Shown in pieces: positions 43,436-52,155 of a stretch of DNA of 64,000 bases. This stretch comes from CAZSLC01 sp964607675. Lineage in GTDB: Bacteria > Bacteroidota > Bacteroidia > Bacteroidales > UBA932. Each line of letters starts with the position of its first letter. The first letter of the stretch is position 1. The notes beneath the pieces are model-generated. The model did not search any database and was not told where the DNA came from. It saw nothing but the letters and a program-made list of their open reading frames with translations. Both the position numbers and the translations under genes were made by a program. Where the stretch lies: NCBI GenBank assembly GCA_964607675.1, contig CAZSLC010000004.1, positions 1 through 64,000 of the forward strand, in the 5' to 3' direction.

Positions 43436-46400
43436 CTAATCCATTTTTCTTGGGGCAGGTACACCAGGAAGAGGCTTGTAATTTTTCATTTCTTCTTTCA
43501 AGACCTCTATTGCTTTGTTTAGCTGAGCGTCAACTCCTAGGTAGTCGTCAAATGGATTTATATCAACTACTATATCAGGATCGACTCCATGATTCTCAAC
43601 TATCCATTTTCCATCAATTGAGTAGGAGGTGAAGAATGGTGTTCTCATATCTTGTCCGTCAACAAACTCTTTTGAGCCAGAGATACCAACAATTCCACCC
43701 CAAGTGCGAGTACCGATTAACTTCCCAATTCCCAATTTTTGGAATCCATATGGGAATAAATCTCCGTCTGATGAGGAATATTTATCTACAAGACATACCT
43801 TCGGCCCATGATGCGTCTCACCTGGAACAGTGCTCAATAGTTCTCCACCATTACGTGCCATAGTCATTCTATATGCTTCCCTCTGTAACCTCTCTAAGAT
43901 CATAGGAGATACATTTCCACCTCCGTTCATCCGATCATCGATTATGAGTGCCTTTTTATCAAGTTGAGTGTAGAAGAGTTTAGTAAATGCATCCAATCCT
44001 GCAACCGACATATCAGGAATATGTATATATCCCACTTCCCCATTTGTAGCTTCATTTACCTTTTTGATATTATTTTGTACCCACTCATAATATGCTAAAT
44101 TGGATTCGTCACCGATAGGTTTGACATATACGATTCGAGCACCCTCTTCTTTGGGTTGAGAGTTTATTTTTAGGGCGACAGTTGAGCCCACTTTGCCAAT
44201 TAGAGATTGATAGATGGTACCCATCTCTTTGCAAGAGGTGCCATTAACTGAAATTATATATTCGCCGCAGTTGACCTTTATACCAGGAGCTCCTAAGGGT
44301 GATACCAATGTTGACTCCCATGGTGCCCCTTGGAATATTTTAGTAATCTTAAAATAACCTGATTTGTCCTTTTCAAATTTGCCTCCCAAAAGACCAGTTC
44401 CAATTCTTTCTGGGGTGGGAGCCTCTCCTGTCGTGATGTATGCGTGCCCAACATTGAGTTCACTTATCATCTCTCCGATGATGTATGTTAGATCCTGACG
44501 ATGTCTCACATAAGGGAGCAGTACGCTATATTTATCCCTCAATTTATTCCAATCTTTACCATGCATATTTTCAAGATAGAAATGGTCTCTGACTATCCTC
44601 CAACTCTCATTGAAAATCTGTGCCCATTCTTTTGGGTAATCGACTAAAGTGTTTACATCCTGTAGAGAGAGGGGATCATCCTTTTTAAAACCTTGTTTAG
44701 AAGATACTACATAGAGGTTATTTTTCTCAGCCAGTAGTGCCTTCGAACCATCTGTGGTGGCAGCAAGGATCCTTCCATCTGCAACAGAATAAATTTTCAT
44801 ATCCTTCATAGATATTTTCTTTATCTCCCCTTTTGAAGAGTAGTACAACTCATCATTTATACATGTTAGAAGAGAATACCTTCCACTTTCTATTGGAAGA
44901 AGTGCACTTCTTTCAACAATTCCATCAAAATCAATAGTGCTATTTTGTGTTTTATCCCCCTTTGCATCCCCATTTTTATCAACACTAACATTGATGATTG
45001 TAGGATCTGTTGTCTCTTTGGTCAATGGAGTGACAAAAACATAATTTTTAACCTCATAAGAGGCATTCCATTCCACATAAGAGTAATTGGCATTGAAATC
45101 TCTTGAAGATGTGAAAAATAAATATTTTCCATCTTCTGAGAAAATAGGAGAGGATGAATCATACCACTGTCCAGTCACTTGATGATGTTTATCTGCCTTT
45201 ATATCATATATGTAGATGACAGATACTCTGTTCTTTCCAGAGGTTGTATAGACAAGCCAATTTCCATCATTTGAAAAATCATAGTTGTATATTCCGCTAT
45301 ATTTTCCTGTAATTATCACTTTTAGTGCCTTAGACGCAACATCGATGGAGCATAACTCTCTTTTTTCATTTGAAAAATAAATCTTTTTAGAATCAGGAGA
45401 CCACAATAACCCAGTAGGATAGCCCTCTTTAAACTTTGTAAGCATAGTAACTTTCTCCGTGTTCTCACCATCCATCAGATACAATTGATATTCTCCCGAC
45501 TTATCTGAGAAGAAAGCAATGCTTTTTCCGTCAGGTGACCATGTTGCCTCTCTTTCGTGAGACTCTGACGAATTTGACAAATTGTATGTTGCCCCCTTCT
45601 GAGCAGGGATTGAGAAGATATCTCCTCTGTGAATAGCTAATACTTTTTCACCATCTGGTGAGAGGGAATACCCAGATCTACTGAAAAAGGCATTTTCAGG
45701 GGACTTGTTGTATTTGCTTCGAGCATAGATGTCTTCGCAGTTTAATTCAATTTTTACTTTTTCACATTTTTTATTGGTAACAGAGTATTTGTAAATATAT
45801 CCTCCATTTTCAAATACGACATAGTTATTTGAAAATGAAGGGAATTTACAGTCGTACTCAGTGAAGTTTGTCACTTTGCTAACCTCTTTGCTTTTAGTAT
45901 TATAGCAAAATAGATTCATGATATGATCCCTGTCGGATAGGAAATATATATCATTACCAATCCACATTGGGAAAATGTCTTGGGCAGGATTATTTGTGAT
46001 ATTATCAAGTTTTGTACTCCCTACTTGGTTGATCCAGATATCGTCTGCTTGCCCTCCACGGTAGTATTTCCATGTTCTGAATTCTCTAAACATCCTATTG
46101 AAAGCCAGTTGTTTACCATCGGGAGAATAAGAGCAGAATCCCCCTTCAGTGGTTGGAATCTGGGTAGGTTCTCCACCATTGGCACTGATGGTGTATAAAA
46201 GACCTCTCAACCCTGAGAAATTGTACCATTTGCTTCTATAAACAATATTTTTCCCATCAGGAGTCCAGCACATTACGATATTATTTGGCCCCATCCTTTC
46301 TCCAACCATATCTCTTGATACAGATGCAGAGTATGTAATTCTTTTGGGAATACCACCTGCAGAGGGGATAGTATAGACTTCGGTATTTCCATCGTATTGT

Positions 46401-46645
46401 GCAGTGAAGGCTATCGTCTTGCCGTCGGGTGAAAAACGGGAAAACATTTCATATCCAATATCAGATGTGATTTTTTGAGCAGTTCCACCATTGATAGATA
46501 CAGTGTAGAGATCACCTGCATAGGAAAATGCAATTTTATCCCCACCCACAGAGGGAAATCGGAGTAGTCTCCCCTCTTGTGCATTGATTGCGCAAAATGG
46601 AAGGAGCATGATGATAAATAATAGATAGTACTTTTTACTTTTCAT
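43436..46645 (-). CDS. Tricorn protease-like S41 peptidase, exported
   Basis: This is a 1069-residue protein with a signal peptide (MKSKKYYLLFIIMLLPFCAINAQ). The N-terminal two-thirds are beta-propeller repeats with many FSPDGK, WTPDGK and WSPDGK units, the TolB/WD-like blades of tricorn. A PDZ-like region is near residues 750-850 (GAPGIKVNCGEYIISVNGTSC). The C-terminal S41 protease core has IIDDRMNGGGNVSP and YSSSDGDLFPYGF, the latter carrying the likely serine nucleophile. Such proteins are periplasmic or surface peptidases that degrade oligopeptides. It follows yicC by 2 bp on the minus strand. Confidence 0.92.
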   Translation of the reverse strand: MKSKKYYLLFIIMLLPFCAINAQEGRLLRFPSVGGDKIAFSYAGDLYTVSINGGTAQKITSDIGYEMFSRFSPDGKTIAFTAQYDGNTEVYTIPSAGGIPKRITYSASVSRDMVGERMGPNNIVMCWTPDGKNIVYRSKWYNFSGLRGLLYTISANGGEPTQIPTTEGGFCSYSPDGKQLAFNRMFREFRTWKYYRGGQADDIWINQVGSTKLDNITNNPAQDIFPMWIGNDIYFLSDRDHIMNLFCYNTKSKEVSKVTNFTEYDCKFPSFSNNYVVFENGGYIYKYSVTNKKCEKVKIELNCEDIYARSKYNKSPENAFFSRSGYSLSPDGEKVLAIHRGDIFSIPAQKGATYNLSNSSESHEREATWSPDGKSIAFFSDKSGEYQLYLMDGENTEKVTMLTKFKEGYPTGLLWSPDSKKIYFSNEKRELCSIDVASKALKVIITGKYSGIYNYDFSNDGNWLVYTTSGKNRVSVIYIYDIKADKHHQVTGQWYDSSSPIFSEDGKYLFFTSSRDFNANYSYVEWNASYEVKNYVFVTPLTKETTDPTIINVSVDKNGDAKGDKTQNSTIDFDGIVERSALLPIESGRYSLLTCINDELYYSSKGEIKKISMKDMKIYSVADGRILAATTDGSKALLAEKNNLYVVSSKQGFKKDDPLSLQDVNTLVDYPKEWAQIFNESWRIVRDHFYLENMHGKDWNKLRDKYSVLLPYVRHRQDLTYIIGEMISELNVGHAYITTGEAPTPERIGTGLLGGKFEKDKSGYFKITKIFQGAPWESTLVSPLGAPGIKVNCGEYIISVNGTSCKEMGTIYQSLIGKVGSTVALKINSQPKEEGARIVYVKPIGDESNLAYYEWVQNNIKKVNEATNGEVGYIHIPDMSVAGLDAFTKLFYTQLDKKALIIDDRMNGGGNVSPMILERLQREAYRMTMARNGGELLSTVPGETHHGPKVCLVDKYSSSDGDLFPYGFQKLGIGKLIGTRTWGGIVGISGSKEFVDGQDMRTPFFTSYSIDGKWIVENHGVDPDIVVDINPFDDYLGVDAQLNKAIEVLKEEMKNYKPLPGVPAPRKMD

Positions 46646-46647
46646 TG

Positions 46648-47523
46648 TTACAATATATTTAATGATTGTTCTTTGATTTTTTCAAGTTCGTCTTTCATTT
46701 TAACCACAATTTTCTGGATTTCTGAGTGGTTGGCTTTCGATCCAAGGGTATTTATCTCCCTCCCCATTTCTTGTGCGATGAACCCCAATTTCTTGCCTGG
46801 ATATTCTTCTAACTCTTTTGTCTCATTAAAATAGTGGCAGTGATTGCGAAGTCTTACCTTCTCTTCATTGATATCCAATTTCTCAATGTAAAAGATTATT
46901 TCCTGTTCAAGTCTGTTGTCTGTACTCACTTGGGACAATTCTGCAATTTTGCTTTTAAGCCTCTCTTTAATAGAGGTAATTCTTTCATTTTCAAACTGTT
47001 CAACTTCTGGAATCGAAGATAATATATTCTCCACATGGGATGAGATATCTTTATCAAGAGTTGCCCCTTCTCTCTCTCTAAATTCTATGAGGTGATCAAT
47101 AGCTTTGCTAATCCCTTTATAGATTAAATTCCATTTTTCGTCGGTAACTTCATCTTTTTTGGTATCAATTACATCTGGTAAACGCAAAAGGGAAGATAAA
47201 AGGTCGCTGTCGTTACATTGAGATATATCGCTCTCTTTTTTTATTGAGAGTAGTTGATGGTAATAACCCAACAAGACATCCTTATTAATCTCTTTGTTTA
47301 TTGTCCCTTCAGAATATTCCACATTGATATAAAGATCAATATTTCCTCTGACAAGTTTTTGAGCTATTAATTGTCTTATTTCAAGTTCCTTATCCCTTGG
47401 GATAAATTGTGTCTTAAGAGAAATATCACAATTTTTACCATTTAGCGATCTAATTTCTATTGTGCACTTTTTCTCGTCAAGTATTACTTCGGCCTTGCCA
47501 TAGCCTGTCATTGATTGTATCAT
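46648..47523 (-). CDS. YicC/YloC-family endoribonuclease
   Basis: From ATG 47523 the protein is 291 aa, the family length. It begins MIQSMTGYGKAE, the characteristic YicC N-terminus, and ends in the DUF1732 region with KKLGFIAQEMGREINTLGSKAN. YicC-type proteins are metal-dependent endoribonucleases in E. coli and Bacillus. An upstream in-frame extension to 47718 is rejected because it adds 65 unrelated residues and would run across the glnS promoter and into glnS. It is first in a two-gene minus-strand unit with the tricorn-like protease. Confidence 0.93.
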   Translation of the reverse strand: MIQSMTGYGKAEVILDEKKCTIEIRSLNGKNCDISLKTQFIPRDKELEIRQLIAQKLVRGNIDLYINVEYSEGTINKEINKDVLLGYYHQLLSIKKESDISQCNDSDLLSSLLRLPDVIDTKKDEVTDEKWNLIYKGISKAIDHLIEFREREGATLDKDISSHVENILSSIPEVEQFENERITSIKERLKSKIAELSQVSTDNRLEQEIIFYIEKLDINEEKVRLRNHCHYFNETKELEEYPGKKLGFIAQEMGREINTLGSKANHSEIQKIVVKMKDELEKIKEQSLNIL

Positions 47524-47542
47524 AATTGAGTTTTTAGTGTTG

Positions 47543-47550
47543 TAAAGGTA
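47543..47550 (-). promoter_or_regulatory. Possible -7 element for yicC
   Basis: The minus strand reads TACCTTTA, one mismatch from TAnnTTTG at the last base, 19 bp upstream of the yicC start. Confidence 0.4.
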
Positions 47551-47560
47551 ATAATTTTTA

Positions 47561-47568
47561 TAACTTTG
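47561..47568 (+). promoter_or_regulatory. -7 promoter element for glnS
   Basis: TAACTTTG matches TAnnTTTG and lies 20 bp before the glnS ATG. Confidence 0.6.
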
Positions 47569-47588
47569 GAGCTTAAATATAACATACA

Positions 47589-49232
47589 ATGGAAGAGACA
47601 GTATCAAAGAATTTCCTTGAAGAGATAATCGAGGCAGATCTTGCCTCAGGCAGACGTAAATCGGTGTTAACTCGTTTTCCACCCGAACCAAACGGATATT
47701 TACATATTGGCCATGCAAAGAGTATATGTCTTAATTTTGGCTTAGCACGGCAGTATGGTGGAAAGACTAATCTTCGTTTTGATGATACCAACCCTGTGAA
47801 GGAAGATACCGAGTATGTAGATTCAATTAAAAATGACATTAGATGGCTCGGTTTTAATTGGGCAAACGAGTTCTATGCCTCAGATTACTTTGACCAACTC
47901 TATCAATGGGCATTGGTTTTGATAAGAAAAGGGCTTGCTTATGTTGACGATCAAACTCAAGAAGAGATTCGACTCGGAAGGGGAACAGTGCAGCAGCCAG
48001 GAAAAAATAGTCCCTTCAGGGATAGAAGTGTCGAGGAAAATCTTGATTTGTTCCAGAGAATGAAAAATGGAGAATTTGCAGATGGTGAGAAGGTCCTTAG
48101 GGCCAAAATAGATATGGCACATCCCAATATGCTTTTTAGGGATCCCCTTTTGTATAGAATCATCCACACCGAGCACCACCGTACTGGCAACAAATGGTGT
48201 ATATATCCAATGTATGACTATGCTCACGGACAGAGTGATTCAATTGAAAATATCACACATTCAATTTGTACACTCGAGTTTGATGTTCACAGACCTTTAT
48301 ACGATTGGTTTATAGACAAATTGGAGATATTCCCTTCGCATCAATATGAGTTTGCAAGACTTAACCTCACCTATACAGTGATGAGTAAAAGAAAACTCCT
48401 TGAATTGGTAAAAAACAACTATGTCAATGGTTGGGATGACCCAAGGATGCCGACTATCTGCGGAATAAGAAGAAGAGGCTATACTCCAGAGAGTATCAGA
48501 GCATTTGCAGAGAAAGTAGGGGTGGCAAAGAGGGACAACATCATAGACCTTTCATTGCTTGAGTGGTGCCTTCGTGAAGATTTAAATAAACGTTCCAACA
48601 GATATATGGCAGTGATGGATCCAATCAAACTTGTTATTACCAATTGGGATGAGAAAGAAGAGATCACTTGTATAGCACCTAAGAACCAAGAAAATCCAGA
48701 CGCAGGTACAAGAAAAATACCTTTCGGCAATGAGATTTACATTGAGAGAGATGATTTCATGGAAGAACCCCCGAAAAAGTTTTTCCGCCTTCGTCCTGGA
48801 GGAGAGGTGCGATTGAAATACTCATTTATAGTAAAATGTGAAGAGGTGATAAAAGACAGTGAGGGGAAAATAATAGAGTTGCGTTGTACCTACGATCCAA
48901 CTACACTTCCAGGAAGAGGGGAGTGGCGCTCTGTAAAAGGGACTATACATTGGGTTTCAGCAAATGATGCAAAAGAGGTAGAGGTAAGATTGTATGACAG
49001 GCTCTTCACCCAAAGTGACATGGGGGGGATACCAGAAGGTGAGGATTATAAAAGCTATCTCAATCCAGACTCCCTCGTAGTTAAGAAGGCTTTGGTTGAA
49101 TCCAACCTTTTGGTTGATGATTCCAATATTGCAGTTCAATTTGAAAGAAACGGCTACTATAAGAAAGATAGTGATTCAACCCCTGATAAATATATCTATA
49201 ATAAAACTACTGGTCTAAAAAGTAGCTTCTAA
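47589..49232 (+). CDS. glnS: Glutaminyl-tRNA synthetase
   Basis: GlnRS (547 aa) is a class I synthetase charging tRNA-Gln directly. The HIGH motif is at residues 39-42 within RFPPEPNGYLHIGHAKS, and the KMSKS counterpart appears as VMSKRKL. PPEPNG and the two C-terminal beta-barrel anticodon domains (about residues 340-547) separate it from GltX. Its presence suggests that this organism need not use the transamidation route for Gln-tRNA. It is monocistronic, convergent with the DUF5686 gene 22 bp away. Confidence 0.97.
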   Translation: MEETVSKNFLEEIIEADLASGRRKSVLTRFPPEPNGYLHIGHAKSICLNFGLARQYGGKTNLRFDDTNPVKEDTEYVDSIKNDIRWLGFNWANEFYASDYFDQLYQWALVLIRKGLAYVDDQTQEEIRLGRGTVQQPGKNSPFRDRSVEENLDLFQRMKNGEFADGEKVLRAKIDMAHPNMLFRDPLLYRIIHTEHHRTGNKWCIYPMYDYAHGQSDSIENITHSICTLEFDVHRPLYDWFIDKLEIFPSHQYEFARLNLTYTVMSKRKLLELVKNNYVNGWDDPRMPTICGIRRRGYTPESIRAFAEKVGVAKRDNIIDLSLLEWCLREDLNKRSNRYMAVMDPIKLVITNWDEKEEITCIAPKNQENPDAGTRKIPFGNEIYIERDDFMEEPPKKFFRLRPGGEVRLKYSFIVKCEEVIKDSEGKIIELRCTYDPTTLPGRGEWRSVKGTIHWVSANDAKEVEVRLYDRLFTQSDMGGIPEGEDYKSYLNPDSLVVKKALVESNLLVDDSNIAVQFERNGYYKKDSDSTPDKYIYNKTTGLKSSF

Positions 49233-49254
49233 ATTATCAACATAGATCGCTCTT

Positions 49255-51312
49255 CTAATGAAGATTGAATGTCAATTTTACCCCGATTCTATCGGGGTGA
49301 TTTATTTCTCCCCCCCAGAACAAACCTACATCAAAAAAATATGTCCCGATACCATATCCCAGTTCAAAATATGGCTTCATGTTTGGAACCAATAGCATAT
49401 TGAGATAGAGCCGTTCTTTCATTATTATATTGAAATTTTTAAAAACGGAGGAACCCAACAATAGAGGGGTATCAAGTTCCATATTTCCCCTCACGTATTT
49501 ATTGATAGAGTTGTAGTTATAATCGCTTAAAAGTTGAAATGTGCCACCTATTTCATCATCCCATCCTATTGGAAGGTCATTTTTTCTAAAATTCCAAAAA
49601 TCAGCAAAATAGAGATCTTTATAATTATAGAACGAACCTATACCAACCCTATATGATAGAGTTGTAAGGAGTCCTGTTTTGACTTTATGTTGTAGATCAA
49701 ACTCTATTCTTTGGTATGTGTAGTTACTGTTAAGAGCCCCTTTAATAGCGTATGCCCAGCTTATGAAAAATGTTGGATATTTTGAGTAAAGATTCTTTTT
49801 CACATTGTTATCCCAATAATAATATTGGCCAGGAGTCCACTGTAGTCTTAGCTCTGGAACAAAACTTGAATAATTGTCTTTGATGATATTGAGGGCCTTA
49901 TCTAAATCTGGAGATTCTGGCTTAAGAATTATGATTTTTGATTTGGGCCATGGCGAATATATGTTGACACCTACTATGGCATTGATATTGAATCCATTAA
50001 GTATTTCCATAGATGCTCCTAATTTGAAATATGTCCCCATATAAGTGTCAAGATTGAGTAGTGATTCATCAAATATGCCACTCTCAAGGTTGTGTAGTTC
50101 ATGCTCTATCTCTTTTGTATATATTCTATCTCCGTTGCTGAAATCAAAGGTTATCCTTCCATCCCTTTGTGGATCAAATTTATAAAAAGTGTTGACGAAC
50201 CAATGGAATGCTTTATCTTTAAAATTATATCCACCTTTTGGGGTGATTGAGAATAGCATCCCATTGGTAAATTCTTTCTTGTATGAGAGTTGAAGTGAGT
50301 AGGAGAGTCCATGGGTGCTGCTATAATTGAGCATCATAGGACAAATAAGAGGTGTAAACTCAATTCTTCCGAATCTCTCGGAGCCATATTTGTAATCCTT
50401 AGTAAGGTAATCACCTATTTTTAACAATTTGCTTGTTGACCTTATTGTATCGTTGCTCTCCAGGATAGTAACACCACTTGTATCTATCGTTGATTCAAAA
50501 AGGAGAGATAAATCGTGTTTATTCTTCCCTTTGATTCGTTGGGTGATAGTTGACTCTTTAAAGTGTATATAGTTGATTTTTGTTATAAAAACCCCATTAA
50601 TCTCATTGCCAAGGAGATGATAATCTGCGTTGAAGTAAACTTCTTTTGGATAATACTCTGAGGATGACCCTTTTTCTCCCGAAATAATTGTCATGGAGTA
50701 GGACATTTGTTCAATTCTCCCTTTGAAACTCATTCTGCAGATACTCCAATTGGAAGAGTCTATTATCATATATCCATCTATGAATTTATTATTAAATATG
50801 CGTGGAGTGAATAATATTTTATAATAGCAAATATTATTCTCTTTCCACTCCGATGCTAAGGAATATTCGTAGTATTTATCCCCTTTTGGAGCGATCGGAG
50901 AATAGATGTTTTTAAATAGCATAGGGGAGTAGAGGCTGACACTTATAAATGGAAAAACAGTTTGTGAAATAATTTGTGAGATTACTTCGCTTTTGAAGTT
51001 CTGTCTGATTACTTTTTGAAAATATAGATCTGGATTAGTGAAAGTCAGATTGGAAAGCAACTCTACATGCAACCTGCCTGTATCTCTAATAGGAAAGGAT
51101 GGCCTTGGAATAAGATCTAATAGGAAATTTCTTTTTTTAACATGAATGTCTCCGTTAAGAAGGACATCGGCTTTATAATCTATTTTATTATAATTGACTA
51201 TATATGCCCTTTTTCTAATATTGTTAATCATACTATCCATTTCCATTGTCTGAGCTGTAATGGTGACAGAGACAATGAACAGCAAAGTAGATAATATGAT
51301 TCTGTTCATCAA
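49255..51312 (-). CDS. DUF5686 family outer-membrane beta-barrel protein
   Basis: The protein (685 aa) begins with a signal peptide (MMNRIILSTLLFIVSVTITAQ). The N-terminal half has IRKRAYIVNYNKIDYKADV, SLYSPMLFKNIYSPIAP and FKGRIEQMSYSM, followed by alternating strands typical of an outer-membrane barrel that ends in KLTFNLH. This matches DUF5686. Many relatives carry an N-terminal carboxypeptidase-regulatory-like domain and are about 150 residues longer; that domain is missing here. The function is unknown. The start overlaps the nfo stop (ATGA). Confidence 0.82.
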   Translation of the reverse strand: MMNRIILSTLLFIVSVTITAQTMEMDSMINNIRKRAYIVNYNKIDYKADVLLNGDIHVKKRNFLLDLIPRPSFPIRDTGRLHVELLSNLTFTNPDLYFQKVIRQNFKSEVISQIISQTVFPFISVSLYSPMLFKNIYSPIAPKGDKYYEYSLASEWKENNICYYKILFTPRIFNNKFIDGYMIIDSSNWSICRMSFKGRIEQMSYSMTIISGEKGSSSEYYPKEVYFNADYHLLGNEINGVFITKINYIHFKESTITQRIKGKNKHDLSLLFESTIDTSGVTILESNDTIRSTSKLLKIGDYLTKDYKYGSERFGRIEFTPLICPMMLNYSSTHGLSYSLQLSYKKEFTNGMLFSITPKGGYNFKDKAFHWFVNTFYKFDPQRDGRITFDFSNGDRIYTKEIEHELHNLESGIFDESLLNLDTYMGTYFKLGASMEILNGFNINAIVGVNIYSPWPKSKIIILKPESPDLDKALNIIKDNYSSFVPELRLQWTPGQYYYWDNNVKKNLYSKYPTFFISWAYAIKGALNSNYTYQRIEFDLQHKVKTGLLTTLSYRVGIGSFYNYKDLYFADFWNFRKNDLPIGWDDEIGGTFQLLSDYNYNSINKYVRGNMELDTPLLLGSSVFKNFNIIMKERLYLNMLLVPNMKPYFELGYGIGTYFFDVGLFWGGEINHPDRIGVKLTFNLH

Positions 51313-52145
51313 TGGTATCTGATATGTCCTTTTAAAATCTCAATTTCTTGGCTCCAAATCTCAGGATTAGGTGTTTCAAGGATGAGAGGAATATTATCTA
51401 TTCTGTTATCTTTCATTATCAGTTCAAATACTTCCATTCCTATTTTGCCTGAGCCGAGGCTTTCGTGGCGGTCAACCCTGGATCCTATCTCTTTTTTTGC
51501 ATCGTTGAGGTGCATTCCTTTTAAGTATTTGAATCCCACTATTTTATCAAAATCTTCTAATACTTTTTCTTGTGTGAAATCGTAGCCTGCTGCAAATGCA
51601 TGGCAGGTGTCTATACACACTCCAACCCTCGATTTATCTTCCACTTGTTCAATAATTGATGCAAGGTGTTCAAATCTGTATCCGATGTTAGATCCTTGTC
51701 CAGCAGTGTTTTCAATCACTGCTATTACCCCTTTAGTTTTATCTAATGTGATGTTTATTGACTCTGCAACTGTGCGAAGACATTCTTCCTCTGAAATCTC
51801 TTTTAGGTGACTTCCAGGGTGGAAGTTGAGTCGATCAAGGCCAAGTTGCATACATCTAACCATTTCATCAAGAAATGCCTCTCTCGATTTGGCAAGTCCC
51901 TCCTCCTTAGGGTGACCGAGGTTGATTAGGTAGCTGTCATGGGGAAGGATGCTCTGTGGAGGAAATCCAAATTCGATGCACCTCTCTTTGAATAGGGTAA
52001 TTGAACCCTCTGAAAGTGGTGGGGCGACCCATTGTTTTTGATTTTTTGTGAATAGTGCAAAGGCTGTAGCACCTATTTTTTTTGCATTAACGGGGGCATT
52101 TTCTACACCACCAGCACTGCTTATATGAGCTCCAATGTATTTCAT
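51309..52145 (-). CDS. nfo: Endonuclease IV (AP endonuclease)
   Basis: Nfo (278 aa) cleaves DNA at abasic sites and removes 3' blocking groups in base-excision repair, using three zinc ions. Family motifs are in order: MKYIGAHISSAGG, LNFHPGSHL, ENTAGQGSNIG, GVCIDTCHAFAAGYD and HLNDAKKEIGSRVDRHESLG. The start at 52145 gives the canonical N-terminus; a start at 52193 would add 16 residues and overlap recG. It follows recG by 10 bp, forming a repair-gene pair. Confidence 0.96.
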   Translation of the reverse strand: MKYIGAHISSAGGVENAPVNAKKIGATAFALFTKNQKQWVAPPLSEGSITLFKERCIEFGFPPQSILPHDSYLINLGHPKEEGLAKSREAFLDEMVRCMQLGLDRLNFHPGSHLKEISEEECLRTVAESINITLDKTKGVIAVIENTAGQGSNIGYRFEHLASIIEQVEDKSRVGVCIDTCHAFAAGYDFTQEKVLEDFDKIVGFKYLKGMHLNDAKKEIGSRVDRHESLGSGKIGMEVFELIMKDNRIDNIPLILETPNPEIWSQEIEILKGHIRYH

Positions 52146-52155
52146 GATACCATTT

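Noticed and set aside
47524..47718. Upstream extension of yicC by 65 residues
   Set aside because: It crosses the glnS promoter and runs antisense into glnS; MIQSMTGYG at 47523 is the standard YicC start.
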